Shown: positions 30,956 to 39,712 of the stretch, one piece after another
Numbering within the stretch: the stretch's first letter is position 1
Layout: the number at the start of each line of letters is the position of its first letter
Assembly: GCA_964400125.1 (NCBI GenBank)
Contig: CAYNSR010000012.1
Location: 11,707-75,706, forward strand
Direction of reading: 5' to 3'
DNA: 64,000 nucleotides
Origin: Micavibrio sp964400125
Lineage (GTDB): Bacteria > Pseudomonadota > Alphaproteobacteria > Micavibrionales > Micavibrionaceae
Program-made: the position numbers and the translations under genes
Notes under the pieces: model-generated
The model's database searches: none
Seen by the model: only the letters and a program-made list of their open reading frames with translations
Told to the model about the DNA's origin: nothing

Positions 30956-33435
30956 ATGCTGTTGAAACTATTGCCACGGCTGCCCAAGCTACAGGATACC
31001 GCGCAGAAGCGGTTGTTCGTGACTATGCTTTTGCCGACGTATTAGATCCATCGGCGACTACACGACAGGTTCCGCTTGTCGGTTTTACGCAGACACCACC
31101 TTCATATCGCTCTGCGGCATTCGCGGTTGTCCAGGGAAGTAGTGGCGATAATGTTGGGCTGGTGCGTGAACATCGCGCTTTAGGGGCACCGCTTTTATTC
31201 GTTATTGATGGTTCCCAGGTTACCGTTTGGCAGGTACGGAGTAATGATCCGCCGCGCGTCCTGGAACGGACAACGGTGTCGAAAGTATCGGCTCTCTTTC
31301 AGCAAAAGAAGGATGTTTGGAATCCTGATGCAATCCACCGCGCAAAATCTGTGGGAGCGGTAGAAAAAGGATACCAGCTAGATTTTGTTGACCTTGGATT
31401 GCTTCCGGCGATTGAAGGTGAAATCCATACAAAACTTGATCGCCTGTTAGTTGAAACGTTAGCGGCTGCTAAAAATGCACAAGGTGGAAACACCGTTGAT
31501 GTTCGAACCCTATTTCGCGTCGTATTTCGTTTGCTTGCGGCGAAAGTTCTTCAGGATCGTAATCACCCTTATGCACAAGGATGGGATGCTAATAATCTCC
31601 AATCGGTTTTAAAGGGGATCGAATCTTATTATTCGCTTGATAAGGTATCTGTTGCTAATCGTCAAAAAATTATACCCGCATATGAAGCAGTTTGGGCTTG
31701 CTTACGGCAAGGAATCAATTTTTCCAATATTTCTGCAGATGACCTTGCCTTTGTGTATGAAAATACATTAGTAACGCCGGACGCAAGGAAGCTTTTTGGG
31801 ACACATAGCACTCCCCGGCAGGTAGCAGAATACATTGTTCAACGCTTGGAATTGCACGAACATCGTGCAGAAGATTTAAAAATTTATGAGCCGTTCGCAG
31901 GTGCGGGCATCTTTCTTGTTTCTGCCCTCCGTCATTTACGAAATTTGTTACCGGTTGATTGGACAGATCAACAGCGGCATAATTTTTTAATTAAGCATCT
32001 AGCAGGGGATGAAATTGACCCCTTCGCATGTGAGGTTGCATGTCTTTCTCTCATTCTTGCCGACTATCCAAATCATAATGGCTGGCATATAGAGGAAAAA
32101 GATTTATTCAAAAACGGCGTATTAAAGAAGCGTATGCAAGAGCATAACGTTATTCTTTGCAATCCTCCCTTCGAATCATTTACCCCCAAAGAACGGAAAG
32201 AATATCCGATTTCTTCTCAAACACATTCAAAGGCTGTTGCCGTTCTTAATGCTGCTATCGATGCTCATCCGCTTGCATTGGGTTTTGTTCTTCCAAGACC
32301 ATTTATTTTAGAAAAGCAATTTTCTGACCAACGCCGTCGGATTGAGAAATTATACGGCCATGTGGAATTGGTTGAGCTTCCTGATAGGATATTTGGCGCG
32401 GCGGATATTGAAGCGTCCGTTTTAATCGCAATAAATCCGCGCCCCCCTGCCTCAAAATTTATTACATTAAAATCAACAGAGGTTTCTGATCGCGACCGTA
32501 TAAACTTCTTAAAAACGGGAGAGATCACCATTCAACGCGATATTACTCGTGACGTTGAAGAAGATATGACTGGAGATCTTTGGATTCCACCATTGATCTC
32601 TCTTTGGGAATATTTAGGTTCATACCCTCGATTAGGGGAAAAATTTCAACCTAGCCGAGGAATTGAATGGACATATAACCAAACTGAGGCGGCAAGTGAT
32701 CGTCGCCAACAAGGTTTCCGCAAAGGGCTAGATACAGCAAAAAGACTTCGACAATTTGAGATTAATTCGACAGCCTGGCTAGATTTCAGGCCTGAAAAAT
32801 TACGCTGTAATTATAACAAGAATTGGGAACAGCCTAAATTAATTATGAACGCCGCCCGCCTAAGCCGAGGGCCGTGGCGTGTAGCTGTTTCGGTGGACAA
32901 GGCAGGACTTTTATTCTCCCAACAGTTTTTTGGTTTATGGCCCAAAGCTCACATGACCAATGAAGATTTAATCGCATTTTCTGCAATCTTAAACGGACCA
33001 ATAGCGAATGCATTTATGAAGGTACACTCTCCTTCCAAAATGTTCCGAGTTTCTGCGGTTGAAAAAATACCACTCCCTCCGACAATTCCTGACCAGATGT
33101 GTAATCTTGTATATGAATACATAACACTTCTTCAAGAAGACCCAATGCAAGATGAGGTAAGGTTGAATTCTCTCTTATTCAAGATTGATGCAATGGTGTT
33201 AGGGGCTTACGATCTGCCCCCTCGTCTTGAACGCGACCTACTTGAATATTTTCATGGCGCAGAACGTCCTGTGGCCCATCCCTGGACACATTGGGATATT
33301 GCTGACCCTGTTCCAGGACTTCGGCTTGCTGAGCGCGTATCGGGCCGCATGAGGCCAAAACAAAATTGGATCACGGAAGTCTTTCGCCCTCTGCCAGAGG
33401 ATGAAGCGGCGCTCCTGCGTGAATATGGAGCATAG
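30952..33435 (+). CDS. Class I N6-adenine DNA methylase (defence-island type)
   Basis: An 827-residue protein. The methylase core has a SAM-binding motif, IYEPFAGAGIFLVSALRHL (~310-328), and the catalytic NPPF in VILCNPPFESFTPK (~402). The N-terminal ~300 residues include PLLFVIDGSQVTVWQVRSND, a pattern seen in N-terminal nuclease-like domains of type IIG enzymes, but catalytic residues are not clear. The C-terminal ~250 residues probably hold target recognition. It is followed 5 bp later by a PIN nuclease. AT-richer than the phage genes. Confidence 0.75.
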   Translation: MNAVETIATAAQATGYRAEAVVRDYAFADVLDPSATTRQVPLVGFTQTPPSYRSAAFAVVQGSSGDNVGLVREHRALGAPLLFVIDGSQVTVWQVRSNDPPRVLERTTVSKVSALFQQKKDVWNPDAIHRAKSVGAVEKGYQLDFVDLGLLPAIEGEIHTKLDRLLVETLAAAKNAQGGNTVDVRTLFRVVFRLLAAKVLQDRNHPYAQGWDANNLQSVLKGIESYYSLDKVSVANRQKIIPAYEAVWACLRQGINFSNISADDLAFVYENTLVTPDARKLFGTHSTPRQVAEYIVQRLELHEHRAEDLKIYEPFAGAGIFLVSALRHLRNLLPVDWTDQQRHNFLIKHLAGDEIDPFACEVACLSLILADYPNHNGWHIEEKDLFKNGVLKKRMQEHNVILCNPPFESFTPKERKEYPISSQTHSKAVAVLNAAIDAHPLALGFVLPRPFILEKQFSDQRRRIEKLYGHVELVELPDRIFGAADIEASVLIAINPRPPASKFITLKSTEVSDRDRINFLKTGEITIQRDITRDVEEDMTGDLWIPPLISLWEYLGSYPRLGEKFQPSRGIEWTYNQTEAASDRRQQGFRKGLDTAKRLRQFEINSTAWLDFRPEKLRCNYNKNWEQPKLIMNAARLSRGPWRVAVSVDKAGLLFSQQFFGLWPKAHMTNEDLIAFSAILNGPIANAFMKVHSPSKMFRVSAVEKIPLPPTIPDQMCNLVYEYITLLQEDPMQDEVRLNSLLFKIDAMVLGAYDLPPRLERDLLEYFHGAERPVAHPWTHWDIADPVPGLRLAERVSGRMRPKQNWITEVFRPLPEDEAALLREYGA

Positions 33436-33440
33436 CGTCA

Positions 33441-33944
33441 GTGAATCCTTATCTTCTGGACACGAGCATTCTGTCGATATATTTGAACCCTGCTGATTCA
33501 CGTCATGCGGAGAAAGCGGCGGCTCTGAATGCTCTGCCTGCAGAGACGCCGCGTTATATTTCAGCGGTGGGGTTGGCCGAACTGACATTCGGAATCAAGC
33601 TGGCCGAGACATTGGGCAAGAATAACATGAGCGCCCTGAAAGAGATGATTCGTCAAGCCCGAAATCATGCCATTCTTGATGTGACAATTCATACGGCGGA
33701 AACCTATGCCGATATAAAAGCCAAAATGGCTACCAAATATCTCGGCAGTGCTTTACGCAAAAATCGCCCGAAATACATTGAAGACTGGGTTGATAAAGCG
33801 ACCGGGAAAGCATTGGGCATCGATGAGAATGATCTTTGGATGTGCGCTCAGGCAAAAGAACGGGATTTGGTTTTTGTAACAGCGGATGGCAAAATGCAAC
33901 GCATCCCGGATGCTGATCCCGACGTGAAGCTGCTGATTATTTAA
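33441..33944 (+). CDS. PIN-domain nuclease (VapC-like) paired with the methylase
   Basis: A 167-residue PIN protein: YLLDTSILSIYLN with the first Asp, GLAELTFG with the Glu, ENDLWMCAQAKE with the next Asp and FVTADGKM with the last. This set forms the metal site of VapC-type RNases. Ordinary vapC genes follow a small antitoxin gene; here the partner is a large DNA methylase 5 bp upstream, so it may be the effector of a modification-guarded system. Its stop faces the DUF262 gene across 23 bp. Confidence 0.8.
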   Translation: MNPYLLDTSILSIYLNPADSRHAEKAAALNALPAETPRYISAVGLAELTFGIKLAETLGKNNMSALKEMIRQARNHAILDVTIHTAETYADIKAKMATKYLGSALRKNRPKYIEDWVDKATGKALGIDENDLWMCAQAKERDLVFVTADGKMQRIPDADPDVKLLII

Positions 33945-33967
33945 TCAAAATAAGAAGAGATCACTTT

Positions 33968-35860
33968 TTAAGCGGCTTTTGTTTGAGGAGTCGGCCAGAT
34001 ATTCTTGGCAAAATCGAATAATTGTTTTCCCCGGCTTTCGATTTCCTGCTCATCCCATTTTGAAGGAGATTTTGTACGGAATTCAGAGTTTAGCCGTAGG
34101 TCGCTGAATTTGGAAATTTCTAATACTTTGTCTGGGAAAGGCCCGTTGCTTATGCTGGTATTTAAGGGAGCTGTCAATACCGTCAGATTGCCGACAGTAT
34201 GGATCAGACGTTTGCGCCTATCTTCTTCGTTATCGCCTTCTTTTAAAGGGAAGTTTTGTGGATATGGATAAATATCAAGATCATAAGTTTGGGGCAATAA
34301 ATGCTCAACGGTCAGGTCGCAGTTTGGCCAACCGAACGACTCACTCTTTCGGGTTTTCATTTCCTGATCTAAAGCCAGGAGTAACATGACGCTGCGATCC
34401 GGTCGGCTCTTCACATAGACCGGGGTTTCCAGCCAACCCTTAAGAAACTCGCTGTCTGACGGCCATAGTAGAGTTTTTTCTGTGGAGCGCGTCAATTCTG
34501 TCCGAATTTCCGATGACAAATCTTTTCCGTCCTTGACGGCCTGTTTCGCTAGGCGCAGCAAGGCGACGAAGAAGCGATTATAATTTTTTGGCGTCAAGCC
34601 GCAAACAAAGCGCCGTACTAACCAGGACTCAAGGTCTGTGATGATTTGTTCAAAGGCGGGCCGTGTCATCGTCTCAGACGGAAGGCCCATAATATACAGA
34701 AGAAACGGATAAACGGTATTGGTATCCAGAGCTTTCAAGCGCCGAGCAAAAACATCCAACCTGTCTGTTCCTTCGGGCAGAATCAAACGTGCAAAATGAT
34801 CCCGGTAACTGTCCATGTCTTTTAAAAAATCTTCCACTGTTCCTGTTTGAACGGAATACCAATCACGGAATTCACGGTACAGGCGTCCAATGTTTAGATC
34901 GCTCTCTGTTTTCATGGTCAGATAGTGGAAAATAAAAAGGTCTATGCGTGGGCGCGTCAACCGGCCTTGACGCTCATCTATATGCCAAAACCTATTTTCT
35001 CCAGTATCTGGGATGTCATTGATCCGTTTGTCATCAAACTCGCGCCAGTATTTATTATAAAGGCGATCCGTATCAGCCCCCTTGTTGGCAGCTTCCAGGA
35101 AGATAAAGTTACGAATTAAATCCGATGGCAAAAGAGGTTGGCCACGGGCATTTAGCGTTTCAAAAATAACCTGGGGGTCATCGTTTTTTTCAAGTTCTAT
35201 AACAACAAACTGCAAGGCTGTTTTTAAGGCGTGTATGATAGCATACAGCCTATCTTGGGGCTTTTGGCCCAATTTCTCGTTATCAATAAATTCTTTGATG
35301 ACACTATAAAAATATCTGTACGACTCGCCCATGCGAGGCAAAATAAGCCCGCTTAAAATATCATCCTCATCTTCAAGGGCTTTGACTACTCTTTCCAGGC
35401 TTCCCGCCGTCATAATTTTTCTGTAAGTTTCTCTGTCAGTATTGGTTGGCCAGACTTTGAATAGTTCTTCCGATTCCTTGTCATGGACAGGGTTTTCAGT
35501 CAGGCGGACTAAATCACTATGCAGGTTTTCATCAATCAGGGCTGCATAATCCCTTAATGCTGCTAGGAAGATTTGTAATGTTGTGAGGCGCTGTTGTCCG
35601 TCAATTACTTCCGACCTGTGCAGACCGCGCCCGACGACCATTGGATTGCTTAAAACGATAGCGCCCAGGAAGTGAGTTTTTTCTATAGGCTGTTGTTTTT
35701 CTAATCGCTCCAGACAGTCTAGCGCCCGGTTTTCAATATCTTCCCATAAGGGCATCCACTGTTCTTCCCGATTCCATACATAGGAGCGTTGATACAGGGG
35801 AACTGTATAACGGCGAGGCAATGAGAAAAGCTCGTAAGCAGTTTTGGGAAATGGTTGCAT
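33968..35860 (-). CDS. DUF262-DUF1524 protein (GmrSD-like restriction)
   Basis: A 630-residue protein. The N-terminal DUF262 domain shows VPLYQRSYVWNREEQW and EVIDGQQRLTTLQIFLAALR (~80-100), an NTP-using domain related to ParB/Srx. The C-terminal DUF1524 His-Me nuclease has TVEHLLPQTYD (~515) and HTVGNLTVLTAPLNTSISNG. Together they match GmrS and GmrD fused in one chain, known as a type IV enzyme cutting modified DNA. It is the last gene of a tight five-gene operon, 3 bp after its neighbour. Confidence 0.85.
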   Translation of the reverse strand: MQPFPKTAYELFSLPRRYTVPLYQRSYVWNREEQWMPLWEDIENRALDCLERLEKQQPIEKTHFLGAIVLSNPMVVGRGLHRSEVIDGQQRLTTLQIFLAALRDYAALIDENLHSDLVRLTENPVHDKESEELFKVWPTNTDRETYRKIMTAGSLERVVKALEDEDDILSGLILPRMGESYRYFYSVIKEFIDNEKLGQKPQDRLYAIIHALKTALQFVVIELEKNDDPQVIFETLNARGQPLLPSDLIRNFIFLEAANKGADTDRLYNKYWREFDDKRINDIPDTGENRFWHIDERQGRLTRPRIDLFIFHYLTMKTESDLNIGRLYREFRDWYSVQTGTVEDFLKDMDSYRDHFARLILPEGTDRLDVFARRLKALDTNTVYPFLLYIMGLPSETMTRPAFEQIITDLESWLVRRFVCGLTPKNYNRFFVALLRLAKQAVKDGKDLSSEIRTELTRSTEKTLLWPSDSEFLKGWLETPVYVKSRPDRSVMLLLALDQEMKTRKSESFGWPNCDLTVEHLLPQTYDLDIYPYPQNFPLKEGDNEEDRRKRLIHTVGNLTVLTAPLNTSISNGPFPDKVLEISKFSDLRLNSEFRTKSPSKWDEQEIESRGKQLFDFAKNIWPTPQTKAA

Positions 35861-35863
35861 CTT

Positions 35864-36439
35864 TCATTTACTCCATATCTGACACCCAAAATCTCGTAGA
35901 TTTTGGGTGTAGGGGCTATCAAACGTGTAAACCCTGGAAGGGGTACATATAAAATCCTCTACACACAGCAACTGCTTCGCTAGGGATTCTGTTTTGCCGC
36001 CTGGGGCCGCATACGGGATCAGGACGGTTTCCGCCAGACCGGCCACAAAACGGTTGCGCTGTTCCGCTGTCCTGGTATTGGCGCGGCGCGTCGCTGTCGG
36101 AAAATCCGCCGCTATGCAAAGCGTCCCAGCATCAATTCCTTCCTTCCATGTTGCAGGCAGGCGCATATTATTAAGGGCGCGAGGCGGGCATATAATAGCG
36201 GGATTCTTTCCGCGTAGCAGAATACGCAATACGTCCTGTTCAACCGGTGTATGAAAACCGCTGACGATAACCGTATTCGTGCCTGTCACATTGTTGGCCC
36301 AATCCTGACATTTTAGGATGATGTCGCCGGGGCATTTGTTTGAACAAAACAGAGCAATCCTGTTTTGTGTATGTAACAGGGTATCATTCCCCAAAGTATC
36401 AAAGTCAGGCTGCTGATTATTTATACTCTGCGGCTTCAT
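35864..36439 (-). CDS. SLOG/DprA-like protein of the restriction operon
   Basis: A 191-residue protein with the DprA-like Rossmann (SLOG) pattern: a TVIVSGFHTPVEQDVLRILL segment, NPAIICPPRAL, then RTAEQRNRFVAGLAETVLIP and APGGKTESLAKQLL. In DprA this fold binds single-stranded DNA or nucleotides. In defence operons such domains can sense nucleotide signals or handle DNA. It lies 3 bp from the DUF262 gene and 2 bp from the methylase, so it is part of this unit. Confidence 0.7.
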   Translation of the reverse strand: MKPQSINNQQPDFDTLGNDTLLHTQNRIALFCSNKCPGDIILKCQDWANNVTGTNTVIVSGFHTPVEQDVLRILLRGKNPAIICPPRALNNMRLPATWKEGIDAGTLCIAADFPTATRRANTRTAEQRNRFVAGLAETVLIPYAAPGGKTESLAKQLLCVEDFICTPSRVYTFDSPYTQNLRDFGCQIWSK

Positions 36440-36441
36440 TC

Positions 36442-39400
36442 TTACTCATCTTCCCCGTCATCAGCACCTAGGCGATATTTGATGTCATAGTTTATAATGA
36501 AGTCTAATTCTTCGTCTGTGAACCCGTAGTGTTTCGCCAGAATACGATCTATTTCCTCGATAATCGGTTTTGATTTTTGGATTTTAAACGATTGCGTTTC
36601 TGTTTTTCCTGTCTTTTTTTGTTGCCTGACAAGCATCTGGCTATTTCTATCCAAATCTTTCACATAGGCCTTCCCTTTTTCAATAAGGGCTTTGTCCTCT
36701 AACGCAGATTTTGGCAATGGAAACCCTTGAATATCAGAAGGATTTAAGTCTCTTAGATTGGACGTAATTGTGTACCAATACCAAAAAACATCACTGCTTA
36801 ATGCAGCAATTAAAGGGTAAATCATCCCCTTATCTGAAACGCTTAGCGTCGTTTCCCTAGAGGAGCTGCCAGGCTTCTCGTTCAAGAAAAACTTGGGTGC
36901 AAAATCTGTAAAAACCTTCCAATACAAGCCACCTGTCGTTCTGTAATAAATCTTGTGATCAGTTTTAGATAAAAAATGCGCGATAGAAGTAGGAGACGCT
37001 TTTATTTTATCTAAGATAGAATTCTCAATCTCATCTGCAATTTTGGGAACCCAAAAACTCTTCCTTTCACGTTCAACCGACGCATAACGCAAGTTGTGCA
37101 TCAAAACGGCTCTGCTATCAGAATTCCATTTCTGATAGTTGGTAGCCATAGTTTCTCGATTTTTAGCAGAAGTCGCTACGAAGATCGTTAAAGCACGATT
37201 AACGGTATCAAATAATTTTCCTGGTCTCCACGCATAATTTGCATACCACGCTGACCTTTCCTTCTCTATTAAATCTTGTGCTATTTTCATCCTCTGTGTT
37301 GAAACTAAAGCAAGAGGAACAATCATGCTGAAAGAGCCTAATTTATTTAATATTTTAGAACTTACCTCGATAAACATTACATGGATTGCTTTTGTATCGT
37401 ATGTTTCCAATCCATGTATTTGGTAATCGACCTCTCTTGTTTCTAAGTAAGGCGGATTTCCTACTATCACGTCAAACCCACCGTCGTTCATGATCCCATA
37501 AAACTCAATCCACCAGTGGAACGGTTTATGATCGTGCTTCCACTTTTGATATGTTGCAGATTTCTCCAGATCGGTATTTTTATCCAGATCAATCCCGTAA
37601 TCCTTGGCCAGGAAACGGTTTAGTTCTTCTTCCAACGCTTTCAGGCGGGCCTTTAGCGCATCCTTGTCTTCGGGTGTAACCTCGCCTCCCAGTTCTGTTT
37701 GCTGGCGGCGGAATGCCGTGAATGCGGCATCCAGGTCTTCTGCGCGGTCACGGATTTTATCCAGGGAATTGTCAAAATCGAAGCCGTTTCGCTCAATTGC
37801 CTTTCTTACATCACCGGCAGAAGTATATCCAATCAGTGAATTTCCGGCCTTGATGTTAAAATCAATATCCGGCAGGGGTTCAATTTTTTCCGGGCTTTCC
37901 AGTTGCGCAGCAAGTTTGAGGAACAGGCGCAGCTTACAGATTTCTGTCGCTTCCTCCATAATATCCACGCCGAACAGGTTCTGGATGATGATGGATTTAT
38001 AGACGAAATATTTTTCATTCGGATGACTGGCGATACGTTCCAGCGTCTCTCGAAAATCTTTCAGCTTTGCGCTTTTACCGTCGCCGGAGGAATCAAGGTC
38101 ACTGACAAAACTTTGCATTCTGTCGAGGCAGGAGTCGTATAAATCCTCCAGAATGTTCAATGCCGCAAACAAAAACGCACCCGAACCGCAAGCTGGATCA
38201 AGAACGGTAATTTCTTCCAGTGCCTTCCAAAATGCCCGAACCAGTTCCGGCCCTTCCGCGCCATCAATCACGTCGCGGGCAAACTGGCGCATATCAAGGT
38301 TATAAGTGATAAAATCTTCAATGGATTGAATCTCTCCGCCTGTGATTTTGGCCTTTATTTCCTCATATCGCTGTCGGCGGGCGATAACTTCCCTCCAGAT
38401 TTCTGTCGGCAGGGCATATTCCATCGGGGCGGATTTGTTCCAGTCGGTTCGTTTGGACACATCATCAACACCGGCGGCAATATTGGCGGGCAGATCATGG
38501 CCGATTCCATGCCGGACGGCAGGATAGATATATTTGTCAGGATTGGATTTCAGAAGTTTCCAAAGGTAGCTGCCTTTGTCAAAAGCAATTTCACATTTCT
38601 TGCTGGCGGCACTAAACAGCCAGGGAATAATTGTATTTTTGCTTATATATTCCGTTATATCTTCCTTGGTGTAGTAGGCACCCATTTGTTTTTGGTTGAT
38701 GTATTTTTCAAAAATATATCCCAAAACATCCGGGTTTATTTCATTGTCACGTTTCAGGGGACGTTCATCCAGGTGCCATTGATAAAGATCAAAAAAGGCA
38801 AATAAATCTTCAAACGCTTTATCGGGAATCTCTATTTTATCGCCGTAACGTTCTTCAACCTGGTGCTTGAGAAACAAACCGCCGTTCAGATAAGGAATTT
38901 TTCCCAGCAATTCGCGAGCTTCCTTGGAACGGTTTTTCTCTTTTTTTGCAAACCCTTCAAAAAATAGCGGGCAAAGAAAGGTCTTGTAATAGCTGCCCTT
39001 GTTCTTTGCCTTAACTTTCTCCAGGCCCGTGCGGAGATAATGATCATCATTATCCAGGAAATGCTTTTTTTGCAGAAAATATATGAACATAAGCCGGTTG
39101 AGCATGACGGATGCGTACCAGCGTTTGAATTCCTCGTCCGGGATACCATTTATGAAAGACAGGAATTTTTCATGTTTCTTTTTAAAGTCATCATAGAATT
39201 TCTTGGTAACTTTCTCTACATCAAAGGTGGCCCGCACCCTGTTCGTGACATCCGGGTTTGTTAGGCCTTCCTCTTCGTCAAGGCTGAAATAAAGGCCACG
39301 GAGTTTTTGGATCAAGGCCTGTCCAGACTGACCTTGGGTGAAAGAAGCTGTGCGGAGTGCCAGTGGTTTTCCGGGTTCGCGCCTCACCCATTGCCATTCC

Positions 39401-39696
39401 TGTCGGGCGTTATCATTCGTTACAAAGACAATCAAATGCTCGCGGACATATTTTGTTAGTTGGGTATCTATTTTTCTACGCAGATTGCTGTCCGGCAATT
39501 TTCCATCTATTTGATGCCCGCAGGTAAAAACGACCATCCCGCGTTTTTCGGCGACTGCTTTAAGGGGTATCACCTCCCCATCGACCATGATCTGCTGATC
39601 AACCGGAGGATTATCCCAGCCTAGTTCTTCGACAAAAAGCTTCTTGAAGTTTGCCGTTTTCAGGTAATTGCGTACATTGTCCGGATCGAATGTCAT
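36442..39696 (-). CDS. Eco57I-type DNA methylase of the restriction operon
   Basis: A 1,084-residue enzyme. Residues 1-180 have a nuclease-like N-terminal region (KAVAEKRGMVVFTCGHQIDG, LRRKIDTQLTKYVREHLIVF). A helical spacer with GYIFEKYINQKQMGAYYTKE leads to the methylase core with VLDPACGSGAFLFAALN (~497) and VIVGNPPYLETREVD (~744). The C-terminal ~250 residues (IADEIENSILDKIKASPTSI, LRDLNPSDIQGFPLPKSALE) carry target recognition, as in type IIG enzymes. It follows the helicase by 16 bp. Confidence 0.85.
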   Translation of the reverse strand: MTFDPDNVRNYLKTANFKKLFVEELGWDNPPVDQQIMVDGEVIPLKAVAEKRGMVVFTCGHQIDGKLPDSNLRRKIDTQLTKYVREHLIVFVTNDNARQEWQWVRREPGKPLALRTASFTQGQSGQALIQKLRGLYFSLDEEEGLTNPDVTNRVRATFDVEKVTKKFYDDFKKKHEKFLSFINGIPDEEFKRWYASVMLNRLMFIYFLQKKHFLDNDDHYLRTGLEKVKAKNKGSYYKTFLCPLFFEGFAKKEKNRSKEARELLGKIPYLNGGLFLKHQVEERYGDKIEIPDKAFEDLFAFFDLYQWHLDERPLKRDNEINPDVLGYIFEKYINQKQMGAYYTKEDITEYISKNTIIPWLFSAASKKCEIAFDKGSYLWKLLKSNPDKYIYPAVRHGIGHDLPANIAAGVDDVSKRTDWNKSAPMEYALPTEIWREVIARRQRYEEIKAKITGGEIQSIEDFITYNLDMRQFARDVIDGAEGPELVRAFWKALEEITVLDPACGSGAFLFAALNILEDLYDSCLDRMQSFVSDLDSSGDGKSAKLKDFRETLERIASHPNEKYFVYKSIIIQNLFGVDIMEEATEICKLRLFLKLAAQLESPEKIEPLPDIDFNIKAGNSLIGYTSAGDVRKAIERNGFDFDNSLDKIRDRAEDLDAAFTAFRRQQTELGGEVTPEDKDALKARLKALEEELNRFLAKDYGIDLDKNTDLEKSATYQKWKHDHKPFHWWIEFYGIMNDGGFDVIVGNPPYLETREVDYQIHGLETYDTKAIHVMFIEVSSKILNKLGSFSMIVPLALVSTQRMKIAQDLIEKERSAWYANYAWRPGKLFDTVNRALTIFVATSAKNRETMATNYQKWNSDSRAVLMHNLRYASVERERKSFWVPKIADEIENSILDKIKASPTSIAHFLSKTDHKIYYRTTGGLYWKVFTDFAPKFFLNEKPGSSSRETTLSVSDKGMIYPLIAALSSDVFWYWYTITSNLRDLNPSDIQGFPLPKSALEDKALIEKGKAYVKDLDRNSQMLVRQQKKTGKTETQSFKIQKSKPIIEEIDRILAKHYGFTDEELDFIINYDIKYRLGADDGEDE

Positions 39697-39712
39697 TATT
39701 CCCTGTCCTTAA

